This document shows, piece after piece, positions 31,241 through 41,010 of a DNA stretch of 64,000 bases. How positions within the stretch are numbered: position 1 is the first letter of the stretch; every line of letters starts with the position of its first letter. A program made the translations under genes and the position numbers. The stretch comes from Tetramitus jugosus (lineage: Eukaryota; Heterolobosea; Eutetramitea; Acrasida; Vahlkampfiidae), in the NCBI GenBank assembly GCA_937625935.1, contig OW569390.1, positions 310,001 through 374,000 of the forward strand. Direction: 5' to 3'. Under the pieces are notes generated by a model. The model was not told the DNA's origin, searched no databases, and was given only the letters and a program-made list of their open reading frames with translations.

Positions 31241-33280
31241 ATGAAAAAGAAACAATTTATCGCAGCGTTCGGTTCCTCTGTCATTTACACTGATGAAAAA
31301 AATGCACCTGATTTCATGATGCTCCTCGCTTCTCAAGACGCTCTCTTTTACGAGTTTGACACGTGGTGCAGGCACGTCTGCAGTGAATTCAATTCAAAGC
31401 AATTGGTCATGCATCGCATTGGTAACCTTTCCTATATTGTCATCATCTCAAATGGTCCTAGCAAGATGAGAATTGATCAACAGCAGGAACAACATCATGG
31501 TGAGGATGGTTTTTTTGATGAGGAAGTGGATCATAACAATAAGCACAACCATCATGATGGCCAGTGTGATAGCACACAGAACAATGAAGGTGAAGCAGAA
31601 GATGAACTCTCCGACGACGGAGCGGAGAATTTATTGGCGGGAAATGATGAAGAATCGGAGAATCTTCATGGGTGTATGGAACCGGTGGAGAGTATTGAAA
31701 CGGAGGCAGCTCTATTTCGTCAATTGTGTCTGTTGCATGATTTGGTGTGTTTCCGTATTCCGATCCAACCCAATCAAACAACCTATCAAATGAACTTTAG
31801 CACAGTAGAAGCCAATCGATTGTTGCATCCATTGGTGGACACAATGAGGCGCATGAGCTACACGCATCAAAGTATTTTGGTGCAAGGTATAGAGTATGTT
31901 GAGTTGGGATCGTTTTTGAGAGATGAGGTCACGGAATCTGTCCAAAAAATTATTCGACCTCATGGCAGAGTGCTGCACGCAGTTCTCTTTGTGGGAACAA
32001 AGTTAGCCTCAGTGTGTTCAAGATCGCGCTCCTGGGTTCTTTCGCCTAGAGATTTGCTGTGCTTGTTGATCTATACGGAGAGCTTGTATCATGTGAGTAA
32101 AGCAGAGGAAGCTCAGAATCAACAACAGGATCAGCAACAACGGCAACAGCAACAAGCAGAAGAGCAAGAACAACAACAACAACAAGAAACTGGACATCAC
32201 GAACAAGAACAGCAAGAAAAGACACCAGAGGAGCATCAAAACCATGATGGAAACAATCACTTTGATCCATTGTTTGGTTCCTCTGCTGACTTGTCATCTC
32301 CTGGTACTTCTCCCACGGAATCACTTGCTGACTCCTTCCACAGCATGAGAAGCAATCAACAATCGAATCCTATGGCAGATCCAGATGAAAAAGGCAAGGA
32401 ATATGAAGAAGCTGAGTATGCAGGAGAACCTCATGCATCAAAGCAATCTGGTACTAGACCAGACTCTGTATTCGATAACATTTTCCTTCGATTGCCAAAG
32501 GTTGGATTGGTGAGGTGTGGTGTGTACTCCAAGCATGACAAGAAGAACAACATAACGTTGTTGTTGATCTATGATCCTAAGATCGAGAAGAGTACTGCAC
32601 CTGAACCAGCTTCCAACAACAATGAGCAACAGCAACAACAACAACCACCCGTTGTGGAAGCATACAAGCAAGATTTGACGCACTTGCAACAACTCATATT
32701 TTGCGAGCTGGTCAATTTTTCTTCCTTCTTGCGTGTGAAGGCTCACGCTCACATCACCATGATGCACTATCTGCATTATTGCCCTGGTATTGTACATTTT
32801 GTATTTGTGGATCGTATACGGAACAGAGTGATTGCTCCTCGTATTGTACCCCTGTTTAACAATAATAGTGAGAGACGGAACAATACGAATACAGACACGG
32901 ATATTGGCGATTCGAAGCGACTTCTCGAGCACGTATCCGTTCACTTCTTAAGACGAAAGGTTTGGGAGATGTGTCAGTTGGCACAGCAGCATCGTGACCT
33001 CGGCTACACAGAAATTGGTATCGGTGGGCCCGGAATTCAATATTGGTTCAAGGAATGGATCGAAGACGAACATGGAAACGAACTTAAATTTACGGAGAAA
33101 AGTATTATGAGTGAAGTGGATGGCTTTGCTCATGCACGAGCCCACTATGAATTGTACACAATGTATTTGCCATTTGTCTCAACGCAGGCAATTGCGCACT
33201 ACAACCGGATTCTCACTCATGTACTCCTTGATAGATCCCTCGACAAGTTGTCAGGTAAGTCTGGCTCATTCTCTGCATAG
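31241..33280 (+). CDS. HPS1: HPS1 homologue (BLOC-3 subunit, longin-type Rab exchange factor)
   Basis: About 680 aa from the ATG at 31241; the open frame upstream lacks an ATG. The block LHAVLFVGTKLASVCSRSRS followed by WVLSPRDLLCLLIYTESLY (about residues 245-285) aligns with the second conserved region of animal HPS1, and NRLLHPLVDTMRR with its preceding helix. N-terminal FIAAFGSSVIYTDE and the three-block layout suit the longin domains of the Mon1-Ccz1-HPS1 family. HPS1 with HPS4 forms BLOC-3, which activates Rab32/38 on lysosome-related organelles. Two acidic or Gln-rich inserts (about 85-135 and 300-400) are low complexity. At 33256 there is a perfect donor (GTAAGT) five codons before the stop, so the real C-terminus may be spliced differently; I see no good acceptor before the next gene. 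Confidence 0.72.
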   Translation: MKKKQFIAAFGSSVIYTDEKNAPDFMMLLASQDALFYEFDTWCRHVCSEFNSKQLVMHRIGNLSYIVIISNGPSKMRIDQQQEQHHGEDGFFDEEVDHNNKHNHHDGQCDSTQNNEGEAEDELSDDGAENLLAGNDEESENLHGCMEPVESIETEAALFRQLCLLHDLVCFRIPIQPNQTTYQMNFSTVEANRLLHPLVDTMRRMSYTHQSILVQGIEYVELGSFLRDEVTESVQKIIRPHGRVLHAVLFVGTKLASVCSRSRSWVLSPRDLLCLLIYTESLYHVSKAEEAQNQQQDQQQRQQQQAEEQEQQQQQETGHHEQEQQEKTPEEHQNHDGNNHFDPLFGSSADLSSPGTSPTESLADSFHSMRSNQQSNPMADPDEKGKEYEEAEYAGEPHASKQSGTRPDSVFDNIFLRLPKVGLVRCGVYSKHDKKNNITLLLIYDPKIEKSTAPEPASNNNEQQQQQQPPVVEAYKQDLTHLQQLIFCELVNFSSFLRVKAHAHITMMHYLHYCPGIVHFVFVDRIRNRVIAPRIVPLFNNNSERRNNTNTDTDIGDSKRLLEHVSVHFLRRKVWEMCQLAQQHRDLGYTEIGIGGPGIQYWFKEWIEDEHGNELKFTEKSIMSEVDGFAHARAHYELYTMYLPFVSTQAIAHYNRILTHVLLDRSLDKLSGKSGSFSA

Positions 33281-33339
33281 TAGAACAAAAGGATACAAAC
33301 ATGTCAGCAATAAGTATAAGCAAAAAGAGAGAATATTTA

Positions 33340-34712
33340 TTATTCGTTAATACTGTTCCAAGAACTTCGGCCTACGTACAAATTTTTAGTTTGATCATGC
33401 TCATCATGTTCAATGTACAATTCATCATTCTGGTCTTCTGTCTTTCCTTCAGTCTTCAAAATTAACTTGAAGAACAAGAATTGCATCAAGATGGAAAAAT
33501 CCATGACTAACACTCCAGCAGAACCAATAATCCATGGCAACTATGTTCATCATAAAAATATGAGGCTATTATAAATTGAATCATATACAAATACAACACA
33601 AAACACACTTACCTTGCCTAGAATAAAGTTCTTTCTAGTGGAGAACAAAAAGATGGACAGAGAATAGGTAAGGTTACCCAAAAAAGCACACAAGAAGAGC
33701 ATCAAGCTCAAACCTTCAGTGGATCTTCTCTGGAAGTTCTTAATAATTTGAGGCACTCGAGAACCAAGGTACATGGTCGTACTGAAGCAACCAATGATAT
33801 AACCAATTTTATCCATTGGTCCCTTCAATGGCCAACCATCATCATAACCTGGGTCATTGTCATCACCACGGAAGATGATATGATGGTCATCCTCTGATGA
33901 TAAAACATCAAATTGACTATCAGCTGTCGTAGACAACAGCTTTCTGCCAGTTCCTATCGATCGGTGCAACACTGGAGATGATGACACTGAGGTCGAAGAA
34001 GAAGCATACGAGCTACATACAAGAGCAAACATGATCAAAATGACCACTGTCCACAGTGCACTTCTCAACAATGATTTCCCTTCATGATCTTCCTGTTGTT
34101 CTTGGACTTGTTGTTGCTTTCTTGCTCTCATTCGATCACGAGTCGTGTAAAAGATCCATTGAGTCACCAGAATGGTATCCATGCAAATATAGTAAACAGC
34201 AGTTACAATTTGACTGAGAAAGCGCACCCAAAAAATTCATGTTAGCTTTTCGTAGTTTCTCACCAGGCGCGCAACACTGGTCAACCGCCGGACAAATTTA
34301 CAACTATCACACAATGTCAAATGAAGAAATTACATACGTTGTCAATTGGCCTGTCAGCACAGCGCCCACCAAATTAAAAGAGTCACCCAGGACCCACTGA
34401 ACTAAAAATGCCAAATGCAATGATTTTGCACTGCCTTGTCGGAAATTGGCATATATTTGAGGAAAGTTCTATATTCACACACATGTGAAGATATCATCAT
34501 CCCATGCTGTTAGCTTTGATGCAACCTGCTGAGACAACAAAAAGCAACAAGTGATGAAAAAAACATACAGCAAATAACCAAAAAACAATGCTGCTAATAC
34601 CAATCCAAAAACTAGCTTGTTCCATTGGTGAGTGAACACACTCGCCAAACACATGGTCCATCCAATCAATACGGCGGTAACCGTGATTGTCATACAGTGT
34701 ACAATTCGTCAT
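33340..34712 (-). CDS. SLC66A1: PQ-loop transporter, PQLC2/SLC66A1 (Ypq) type, 4 exons
   Basis: Exons 34712-34569, 34468-34338, 34213-33613 and 33540-33340; all three introns are GT-AG and restore frame exactly; 358 aa. The first PQ-loop is split by intron 1: VFWLFA-NFPQIYANFRQGS, then AKSLHLAFLVQWVLGDSFNL with V-G-A-V-L-T-G-Q-L-T-T leading across intron 2. The second PQ-loop is GSRVPQIIKNFQRRSTEGLS. Seven helices and an N-terminal CxxxGEC region (NCTLYD...VFGECVHSP) match PQLC2/Ypq1, exporters of cationic amino acids from lysosomes or vacuoles, in which the two Pro-Gln prolines are hinges. Between helices 4 and 5 there is an insert of about 120 residues (Gln-rich, then Asp-rich) absent from the ~290-aa animal protein. 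The tail is acidic and lacks a clear dileucine signal. Confidence 0.88.
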
Positions 34713-34837
34713 ATCTTATTTTACTATTTCTATCTCTAGAGAAAAATTGTTATTCTTGCGTTGTTGTTTTTGATTTGTTGAGATATTAAAAGCTCAAATG
34801 CACAGGAGAAAAAAATGGATTTTTATGGCGTGTTCAA

Positions 34838-35146
34838 ATGGCACCTTGTTTTTTCACACAGAGAGAGCTTCCAAGACAACACGTGAAATTTTCGATGGTT
34901 TTGTGCCAGATTGGAAACTATTCATCTGATAGTTTGCATTCCATGCACAATGTCTGGGAGGCTTATACCCTGAAGGCCGCAGCAACCGTGCGGGATCCCA
35001 TCGTGTTCACTATTCACTTTTCACGTTTGACCACAACAGCTCAAATAGCGGGCACTTATCACCAATGCCTTCAGATTTTCCGGCAGTCTGCAGTTCCGAC
35101 TGAAAAAGTATCTTCTGATCTCCATCTGTGGCCACTACTTGACTAA
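34838..35146 (+). CDS. Doubtful ORF, 102 aa
   Basis: An ATG-started frame in the 524-bp gap between the PQ-loop gene and importin alpha. Nothing in it identifies a family, and the opposite strand is also open over 35010-35222 (VVATDGDQKILFQSEL) without a usable start. A pyrimidine-rich acceptor-like tract (gttttttcacacag) lies at about 34848-34861. Either a small gene, leader sequence, or chance. Confidence 0.2.
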   Translation: MAPCFFTQRELPRQHVKFSMVLCQIGNYSSDSLHSMHNVWEAYTLKAAATVRDPIVFTIHFSRLTTTAQIAGTYHQCLQIFRQSAVPTEKVSSDLHLWPLLD

Positions 35147-35236
35147 ATGTGTTTTTCAACTTGAAAAACATTAGGTAGATAACTCTGGAGTGTGGAACAA
35201 TACATGAAAACAGTTGAGCCAATTCATTGATAATAT

Positions 35237-38200
35237 CTAGAAGGTGTATTTTAGATTGGGTTCTAAGAAATCTCTAATAATCTCCTTTGCCTTCTCTGCG
35301 ATAATCTTGTTTCTGTGGTGCTGTAGCTTCTTGATAGCACTGACTCCCTTTGCCTCCATTAAATGATCAATATATATATTTCTCTTCACTGGAACGTTGG
35401 AACTTGCACTGTCCAAGTTCAGCACTAAGCTGTTATTTGACTCATCCCCGGAAATGCTTGTGTCTGTTGATTGAGATGATGATGACAATGGTGACATGTT
35501 TGTGTCGCTGCTCTCCAAACTGTTGTTGCTACTGTTGTCCAATGAACATTGATGGAGGTGATCATGTTCGTTCAAATTTCGCACTGTTCTACACGATCTA
35601 CCTTCTTCACCAGCATGAAGAATGTTGCTGATTCCCTCAAGTGCAACACTCACGATGCTATTGTCCTTCTTCTTCAATAGAGAGCAGAAGGACTTGAGGC
35701 ATCCCTTCTCTACGAGGCACTGAATTTGTTCAGCATTTCCACCACTTGTGACATTACTAATGGCCCATGCAGCTTCCTTCTTCACATCAGCATCCTTTGA
35801 GCTTCGTAAAATGTTGTTCAGACGGGGGATCAATTTGGTCTCAATAACTGCAGTAATTTGCGTCTCAGAACCTGCAGTAATGTTTGAAATTGTGAAGCAA
35901 GCTTCTCTTCTGATAGACTTATTCTTATGCTTCAACAACTTGCTGAGTGATACCAGTGCTCCACTGTCAACAACTGTTTGTGTCTGATCCTCATTGCCAG
36001 TCACAATGTTGCCGATAGCTCTCAAGGCAGGTGTTTGCACAGATAATTTATTGTGCCTGATAAAGAGATCGATCATGAGTATTTTGATACAACAACACAA
36101 AAAATGATTCACAAACACACCACAACATACATTAACAAGTCAGTCAGGCGCTTCACCAGTCCAGGGCGTGCATTGACTACTGCTCCAATCCTCTCATCTG
36201 GACCATCACACAAATATGATATGGCCCAACAAACATGCGCCAAAATCTCCTCATCTCCAATATAGATGAATAATGCGAGTGTTGGGAGTGCTGGCTTAAT
36301 TAAATTGAAATCAGGAGTGGGCTTTCCTCCACAAAGATTGCTCAAGGTCCAAATTGCCTTTTCTAGCACACCTCGCTATCATAAGAACATCAAACAGTAC
36401 ATTAGTAAATATATGTTTTCTCTTTTCCGTGTCTACTCGTTGTTCGCACACACAAAAAAATTACATTGAAAATTGCTTGGGCGCTTTTGTTGTAATCAAA
36501 TAATCATACCTTTGAATTATAGGTGATCGTATTAATCAAATAAGTCAAAGCACCACTCTGCAATACTAGATCCCTATGTCTCGTATTATCACCCGCAATG
36601 TTACCCAGTGCATGAATGCTCTGCTCCAACACATCATCACTCTTTGTAGACTTTAGCAAATCAATGAATATTGGTATAGCACCATGCTTCACCACTTCTT
36701 CCGTGTGTGAACTGGTTCCACTTGCAATATTCGTCAAGGCCCATGCGGCTTCAAACTGATGAGTCGGTACATCGTGTCTCTGCAGGAAATTGATGAGCGC
36801 AGGCACCACTCCTACCAGGATCACTTGATCAATGGTTTCACTTTGATTCTTGTCCTGTGAAAGCAATTTTCTGAATGCGATCAGTGCCTTTAACTGATAT
36901 TTACTGTTCGAAGAGCTCAACTGCTTCATAAATTGCTTCAACTCCTTTTCAATATCTTTAAAACTTCTTGCTGCTTGATTCGTGTTGGATATTGACATTA
37001 GCGAAGGCGAATTGTTCATAATTGCCTGAGTTTTTGCAGGATTAGACAGCATACCTGATGAAATGAATACTGACGAGCCAGAATAGGCACCGTTATAATT
37101 GCCATTGTTGTTGTGACTACTACTACTAGTGTTATGGTGGTTGATTTGAATACTGTGATGAGTAGAAGTGGTGTTCAATGGCTTTGCAACAGTAACTGTA
37201 ATGTTGCTTCCATTGTTCATACTATTGGCAATATTGCTATTGACCAACTCTTGAATAAACTCATCTTCCTCCTTCTCCTTCTTTGCATGATCCAATGATG
37301 ATTTTTTTGATTTTTCCTTTTTTGATTTTTGCTTCTTCTTATTCTTGGACGATTGTTTGGGTTGCGATTGTTGTTGTTGCACACTCTTCAACAGCGCAAT
37401 TTGCTTCTTGGTCGCAATGGTATGAAGAATGGCACCACCATTGTTTCTCAATGCTGTCAGCCCAACACTTTTCAGAGCAGTAGGGTGTTTTGAAAGAACT
37501 CTTGTTTTGCCTTGGCTGCTGCTATTATTATTATTATTATTACTATTGCTATTATTATTATTCGTATGATTGCCACTATTGTTGTTGTTACTATTATTAT
37601 TGTTATTGTTGGTGTTATTACTATTGACTTGATTCGTAGACAACAATGGTTGTTGCATATTCTTGTGCTGCTGTTGTTGTTTTTTCGTTTGATGAACAAC
37701 AATAATGTCCTGTTGACCTTCTTCATCATATTCATCAGAGTCTTCATCTTCATCTTCGTCAGAGTCTTCATCATCATCATCATCTTCTTCTTCATAACTA
37801 CTATTGTCGTCTGATGATGCATCTTCATCATCATCTTCTTCCTCTTCATCATCTTCCTCTTCTTCATCATAGTGGTCACCATCATCATCATCATCATTAT
37901 TTTCTTCAATTTCATATCTCACACTCTTATCTGTGCCATTGCTCTCATCACTGCGTGGCTGATAATGATCGCTCATTGTTTCTTGCACTGATAATGTAGT
38001 GTCATGTTCTTGAACAACAATATGCTCAGTTTGTTGTTGTTGATGTTGTTGTGATGAATCATAGTGATAATAGGGATCACTATGATGATGGTGATGGACA
38101 CGATGATGATGATGAATATGATGATGATTCACCATTGATTGATAAGAGTGATCAATCAACGGCGCAAATGATGATAAGGGATATGATGATCCATGTACAA

Positions 38201-38591
38201 TCACACCATCTCGATTGCTATTGTTGTTGTTGTCTTCATCAACAAAATCAATGTTTCCATTCAGAGGAGGATGTGTCAAGAAGGACATTGGTTGTTGATG
38301 GTGATTTTGGTTGTGATGATGATGGTGATGATGGTGAGCATGTACATCATAAAAATAATTTTCTTCATCATCGTCGTCATCATCACGATTGACGCTAATC
38401 AATGAGCGATTGCGCTTTGTAAACTCTGTAGGAGCATTTTGTGGTTGAATGATTGCAAATTTGTTTTGTGAATGAATTCTGCGTTGTTGATGAATTTGAT
38501 GCTCTTGATGAAAGAGACTGTTGAGTTCATCGAGCTTTGATTGTTGTTGCTGTAGCTGTTGTTGTTGAGTTGTTGTCGTCGATTCACTCAT
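35237..38591 (-). CDS. Importin alpha (karyopherin alpha) with ~550-residue low-complexity N-terminus, 3 exons
   Basis: Exons 38591-36510, 36375-36131 and 36056-35237 with two in-frame GT-AG introns; 1048 aa, about twice the usual ~530. The C-terminal half is armadillo repeats with the W/N array that binds nuclear localisation signals: FEAAWALTNIASGTSSHTEE, EQSIHALGNIAGDNTRHRD, EKAIWTLSNLCGGKPTPDF, AHVCWAISYLCDGPDER, TPALRAIGNIVTGNEDQT, REACFTISNITAGSETQ and KEAAWAISNVTSGGNAEQ. It carries cargo with importin beta. The N-terminal half is Gln, His, Asp/Glu and Asn runs with a Lys-rich patch (KNKKKQKSKKEKSKK, about 440); I cannot see a canonical importin-beta-binding helix there. A Ser-rich insert splits the last repeat from the C-terminal acidic-poor tail. 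The MSES start is the first ATG; upstream codons are non-ATG. Confidence 0.9.
37500..38360. repeat. Trinucleotide-rich low-complexity DNA inside importin alpha exon 1
   Basis: On the minus strand: AAC/AAT runs (37520-37625, poly-Asn), GAT/GAA runs (37720-37900, acidic tract) and CAT/CAC runs (38060-38340, poly-His). The plus strand shows the complementary GTT, ATC and ATG repeats. These simple repeats are within coding sequence and account for most of the extra length of the protein; repeat-length variation between strains is likely. Confidence 0.85.
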
Positions 38592-39232
38592 TCCACACAG
38601 CTGCACCACGAAAAAAACAATGTAATTTTTTTTCTATTCGATGGTGAATGAAGAAGATTGGTCGATGATTTGTCTACTTGGTGGTGATTTGATTGACCAA
38701 AATTTGAATCTTTTTGGACGAAAGTTTTGCTTGTTTCACGCAATTTTGGCTTCTCTCCGCCAGTGGATGCGCAATGAGAAAAAAGTTCCTTGAATGAAGA
38801 TGTAAGTTTTTTTCAAAGTTTTCTATGTTTCCCTTCTCACATCATTGTGGGTGTACTGAATACCAGCGAAAGCAAAGGAGATGTATGAGATTGAAGCAAA
38901 AGCATTTACACATTGTAAAGGCATGTCACCGAACTCCGAAAACACGGAGAAAATATTGGCGGATTTTTCATTTCGGCTCGGACGAAGAAGAGTTTTCGTG
39001 CGATAATCGCCAAAAACAGCCCAATGCCTATCCGAAGGCAAGTCCTCGCTGAATTCCCTTGGAATCCCGCCGTCTCTTCGAACAAAGGACGCTCTTTTCA
39101 ATCGTTGGTGATGCTGTGATTGGATTGTCTTCTTCCCATTGTCCTGCTCTATTCCTTTCCAACAAAACACCAAAACACAATAATACCTGTACACCAACAT
39201 CACCAACACGCCCATCATACTGTTTCTCGAAC
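38592..39232. other. Divergent intergenic region with ambiguous open frames
   Basis: A 641-bp gap between importin alpha and the glycosyltransferase. It is unusual because both strands are open: on the plus strand a 75-codon frame from 38825, and another from 38881 (MYEIEAKAF, ADFSFRLGRRRVFV) that has one internal TAA at 39004-39006 and continues to 39111; on the minus strand an ATG-started frame of about 130 codons ending near 38823. None resembles a family I know. T-rich tracts dominate 38600-38720. Confidence 0.35.
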
Positions 39233-40993
39233 ATGTTCCGAAGTCACCCAATAGAAAGCAGGCGTGGTTCACAGAGCAGTGAAACTACGAATAGCCACAA
39301 TAGCAAACCACCCAAGCTGAGGCGGAATTCCGAGGACATTGATTTTTCATACTTGAATGATACGAGTAGCTATCACAGATGCTTGTTCTCTTCTGTCATT
39401 CTACTCATTGTTCTGTGCATTGGTTTCATGGTGCTGGTCTCCAGTTTTGTCGCCAGTGCAGTCTCCTCTGATTATCGAGACCTGGACAGTGATTTGGGAA
39501 CTACCATTTCAGAAATTTTACATGCTGGCAATAACAATAACAAGTATGACGAACAACTACAACAACCACCACAACCACAACAACTACAACAACTACAACA
39601 ACTACAACTCCCACAGAACCAATCACTACAACAACAACAAGCACCCCAGCAACCAAATCGCCATCCGCTGCCACCTCCACGGCAAAGAGTTCCCCCTAAG
39701 CGCGTTCGTTTCATCCCGCGACCAGATCCTTACCACCAACAATCGATCGCAAAATTTTTGAGCGAAACAAGCGAGGATGAGCGCCAAAATTGGATTACGG
39801 CCGAGTTCAAGCGGATTAAGCAAGCTACAGTAGCGACGAATGACGACGACACAAAAAAGGTGACCATTGAGCTCTATACGATTACAAACAATAATGAAAA
39901 TCGAACCGTTTCCACTTCTTTTGAGACACTCGACGAGAACAGTAGTGCGTTTCTCTATTACAAGTATGTGCTCAATGAGACGTTGGATGATAAGCTCAAG
40001 AGAGTGTCTTCTCCGTTGGTGGTTGACAAAGAATCGATAGATTATGATCCAAAGAATCGAGAGGTCATTGTTACGACTGCAACCTATTCCTTTAGAAATT
40101 TTTTGTACAATTGGATGTGCAGCATTCAAAATATGGAGAAGGAAAACAACATGTCATTGACGAGTAACAGCGGAGAGGAGAAACCAAGGAGCTTATTGGA
40201 TCGATTGATCATTTATACGACTGATCACACGCTTGCCTGGGAACTCGTTTCGAAACGAAAGTTTTTCAATGTTCATATCGACTGGAAAGCTTCTCGCGAC
40301 ACGAATGCAAACTCTCCTTCTTCTCTATCGTTCAACACACTGGCCTATCAGAGATTGATCATGTACCGGACGTTGTTCATTAATCAAGTGCTCAATACGT
40401 ATAATTACACGCTCTTGTTGGCTGATAATGATGCAGTTTGGCTGAGAGATCCTTTCCCTGTGCTCAAGAGTAAGGAATATGAAAATTATGATCTGGTTGC
40501 TCAGAATGATGCGCTACCAAAAGGAGCAAACTTGACCTGTGGTGGATTCCTCTATTTGAAGAACACTGAGGGCATGAGATATGTTTGGGCGAATATTACA
40601 TCCCAGTTTACAACTCTGATATCGAATACGGTTCGTCCAGCATCCTTGAACGAGCAAGAAATGTTGCCAAAGTTTGATGGAAAGCAGTATAAGATTGCTT
40701 ACCTGCCCAAGAGTTGGTTTCCAACTGGAAAGGACTACTTTGAACTGTCACGCGAGCCTCGACTTGACTACCCAGCAGTTCACGTCGTTCATAACAACTT
40801 TGTGATTGGTTCAGTGAAAAAGTTGGTTCGATTCCAAAAGTATAACAAGTATTTGTGGCAAGTCGATGCATACAAGGATTACAAGTGCGAGGAAAGAGTG
40901 ATGCCTGATTTGTCAAAGATTACGATGCCACCCCCACCTCCACCCACACCTCCTCGAAAGAGAGTTAACAATGTCTTCTCTCGACGGACATAA
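39233..40993 (+). CDS. GT77-like type II membrane glycosyltransferase (nucleotide-diphospho-sugar transferase)
   Basis: 586 aa, intronless. A short cytosolic N-terminus with basic residues (KPPKLRRNSEDID) leads to one membrane helix at about 55-80 (LFSSVILLIVLCIGFMVLVS), then a Gln/Pro-rich stem (about 105-165) and a catalytic domain. The motif LLLADNDAVWLRDPFPVL, with D398-N-D400, is the metal/sugar-nucleotide DxD of the nucleotide-diphospho-sugar transferase family (GT77 and relatives, which include plant RRA, XEG113 and RGXT enzymes). CGGFLYLKNTEGMRYVWANI and LNEQEMLP are further family blocks. It should act in the Golgi lumen; donor and acceptor are unknown. The protein ends in a proline run (MPPPPPPTPPRKR). 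The open frame extends upstream but the first ATG is at 39233. Confidence 0.8.
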   Translation: MFRSHPIESRRGSQSSETTNSHNSKPPKLRRNSEDIDFSYLNDTSSYHRCLFSSVILLIVLCIGFMVLVSSFVASAVSSDYRDLDSDLGTTISEILHAGNNNNKYDEQLQQPPQPQQLQQLQQLQLPQNQSLQQQQAPQQPNRHPLPPPRQRVPPKRVRFIPRPDPYHQQSIAKFLSETSEDERQNWITAEFKRIKQATVATNDDDTKKVTIELYTITNNNENRTVSTSFETLDENSSAFLYYKYVLNETLDDKLKRVSSPLVVDKESIDYDPKNREVIVTTATYSFRNFLYNWMCSIQNMEKENNMSLTSNSGEEKPRSLLDRLIIYTTDHTLAWELVSKRKFFNVHIDWKASRDTNANSPSSLSFNTLAYQRLIMYRTLFINQVLNTYNYTLLLADNDAVWLRDPFPVLKSKEYENYDLVAQNDALPKGANLTCGGFLYLKNTEGMRYVWANITSQFTTLISNTVRPASLNEQEMLPKFDGKQYKIAYLPKSWFPTGKDYFELSREPRLDYPAVHVVHNNFVIGSVKKLVRFQKYNKYLWQVDAYKDYKCEERVMPDLSKITMPPPPPPTPPRKRVNNVFSRRT

Positions 40994-41010
40994 ACTAACT
41001 TTATTTCAAG

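Noticed and set aside
35010-35222. Minus-strand frame after importin alpha
   Set aside because: It starts with TTG and lies in the 3' UTR of importin alpha; composition alone is weak evidence.
37472-37999. Several long frames in the importin alpha low-complexity region, both strands
   Set aside because: Trinucleotide repeats leave all frames open; only the frame continuous with the armadillo repeats is coding.
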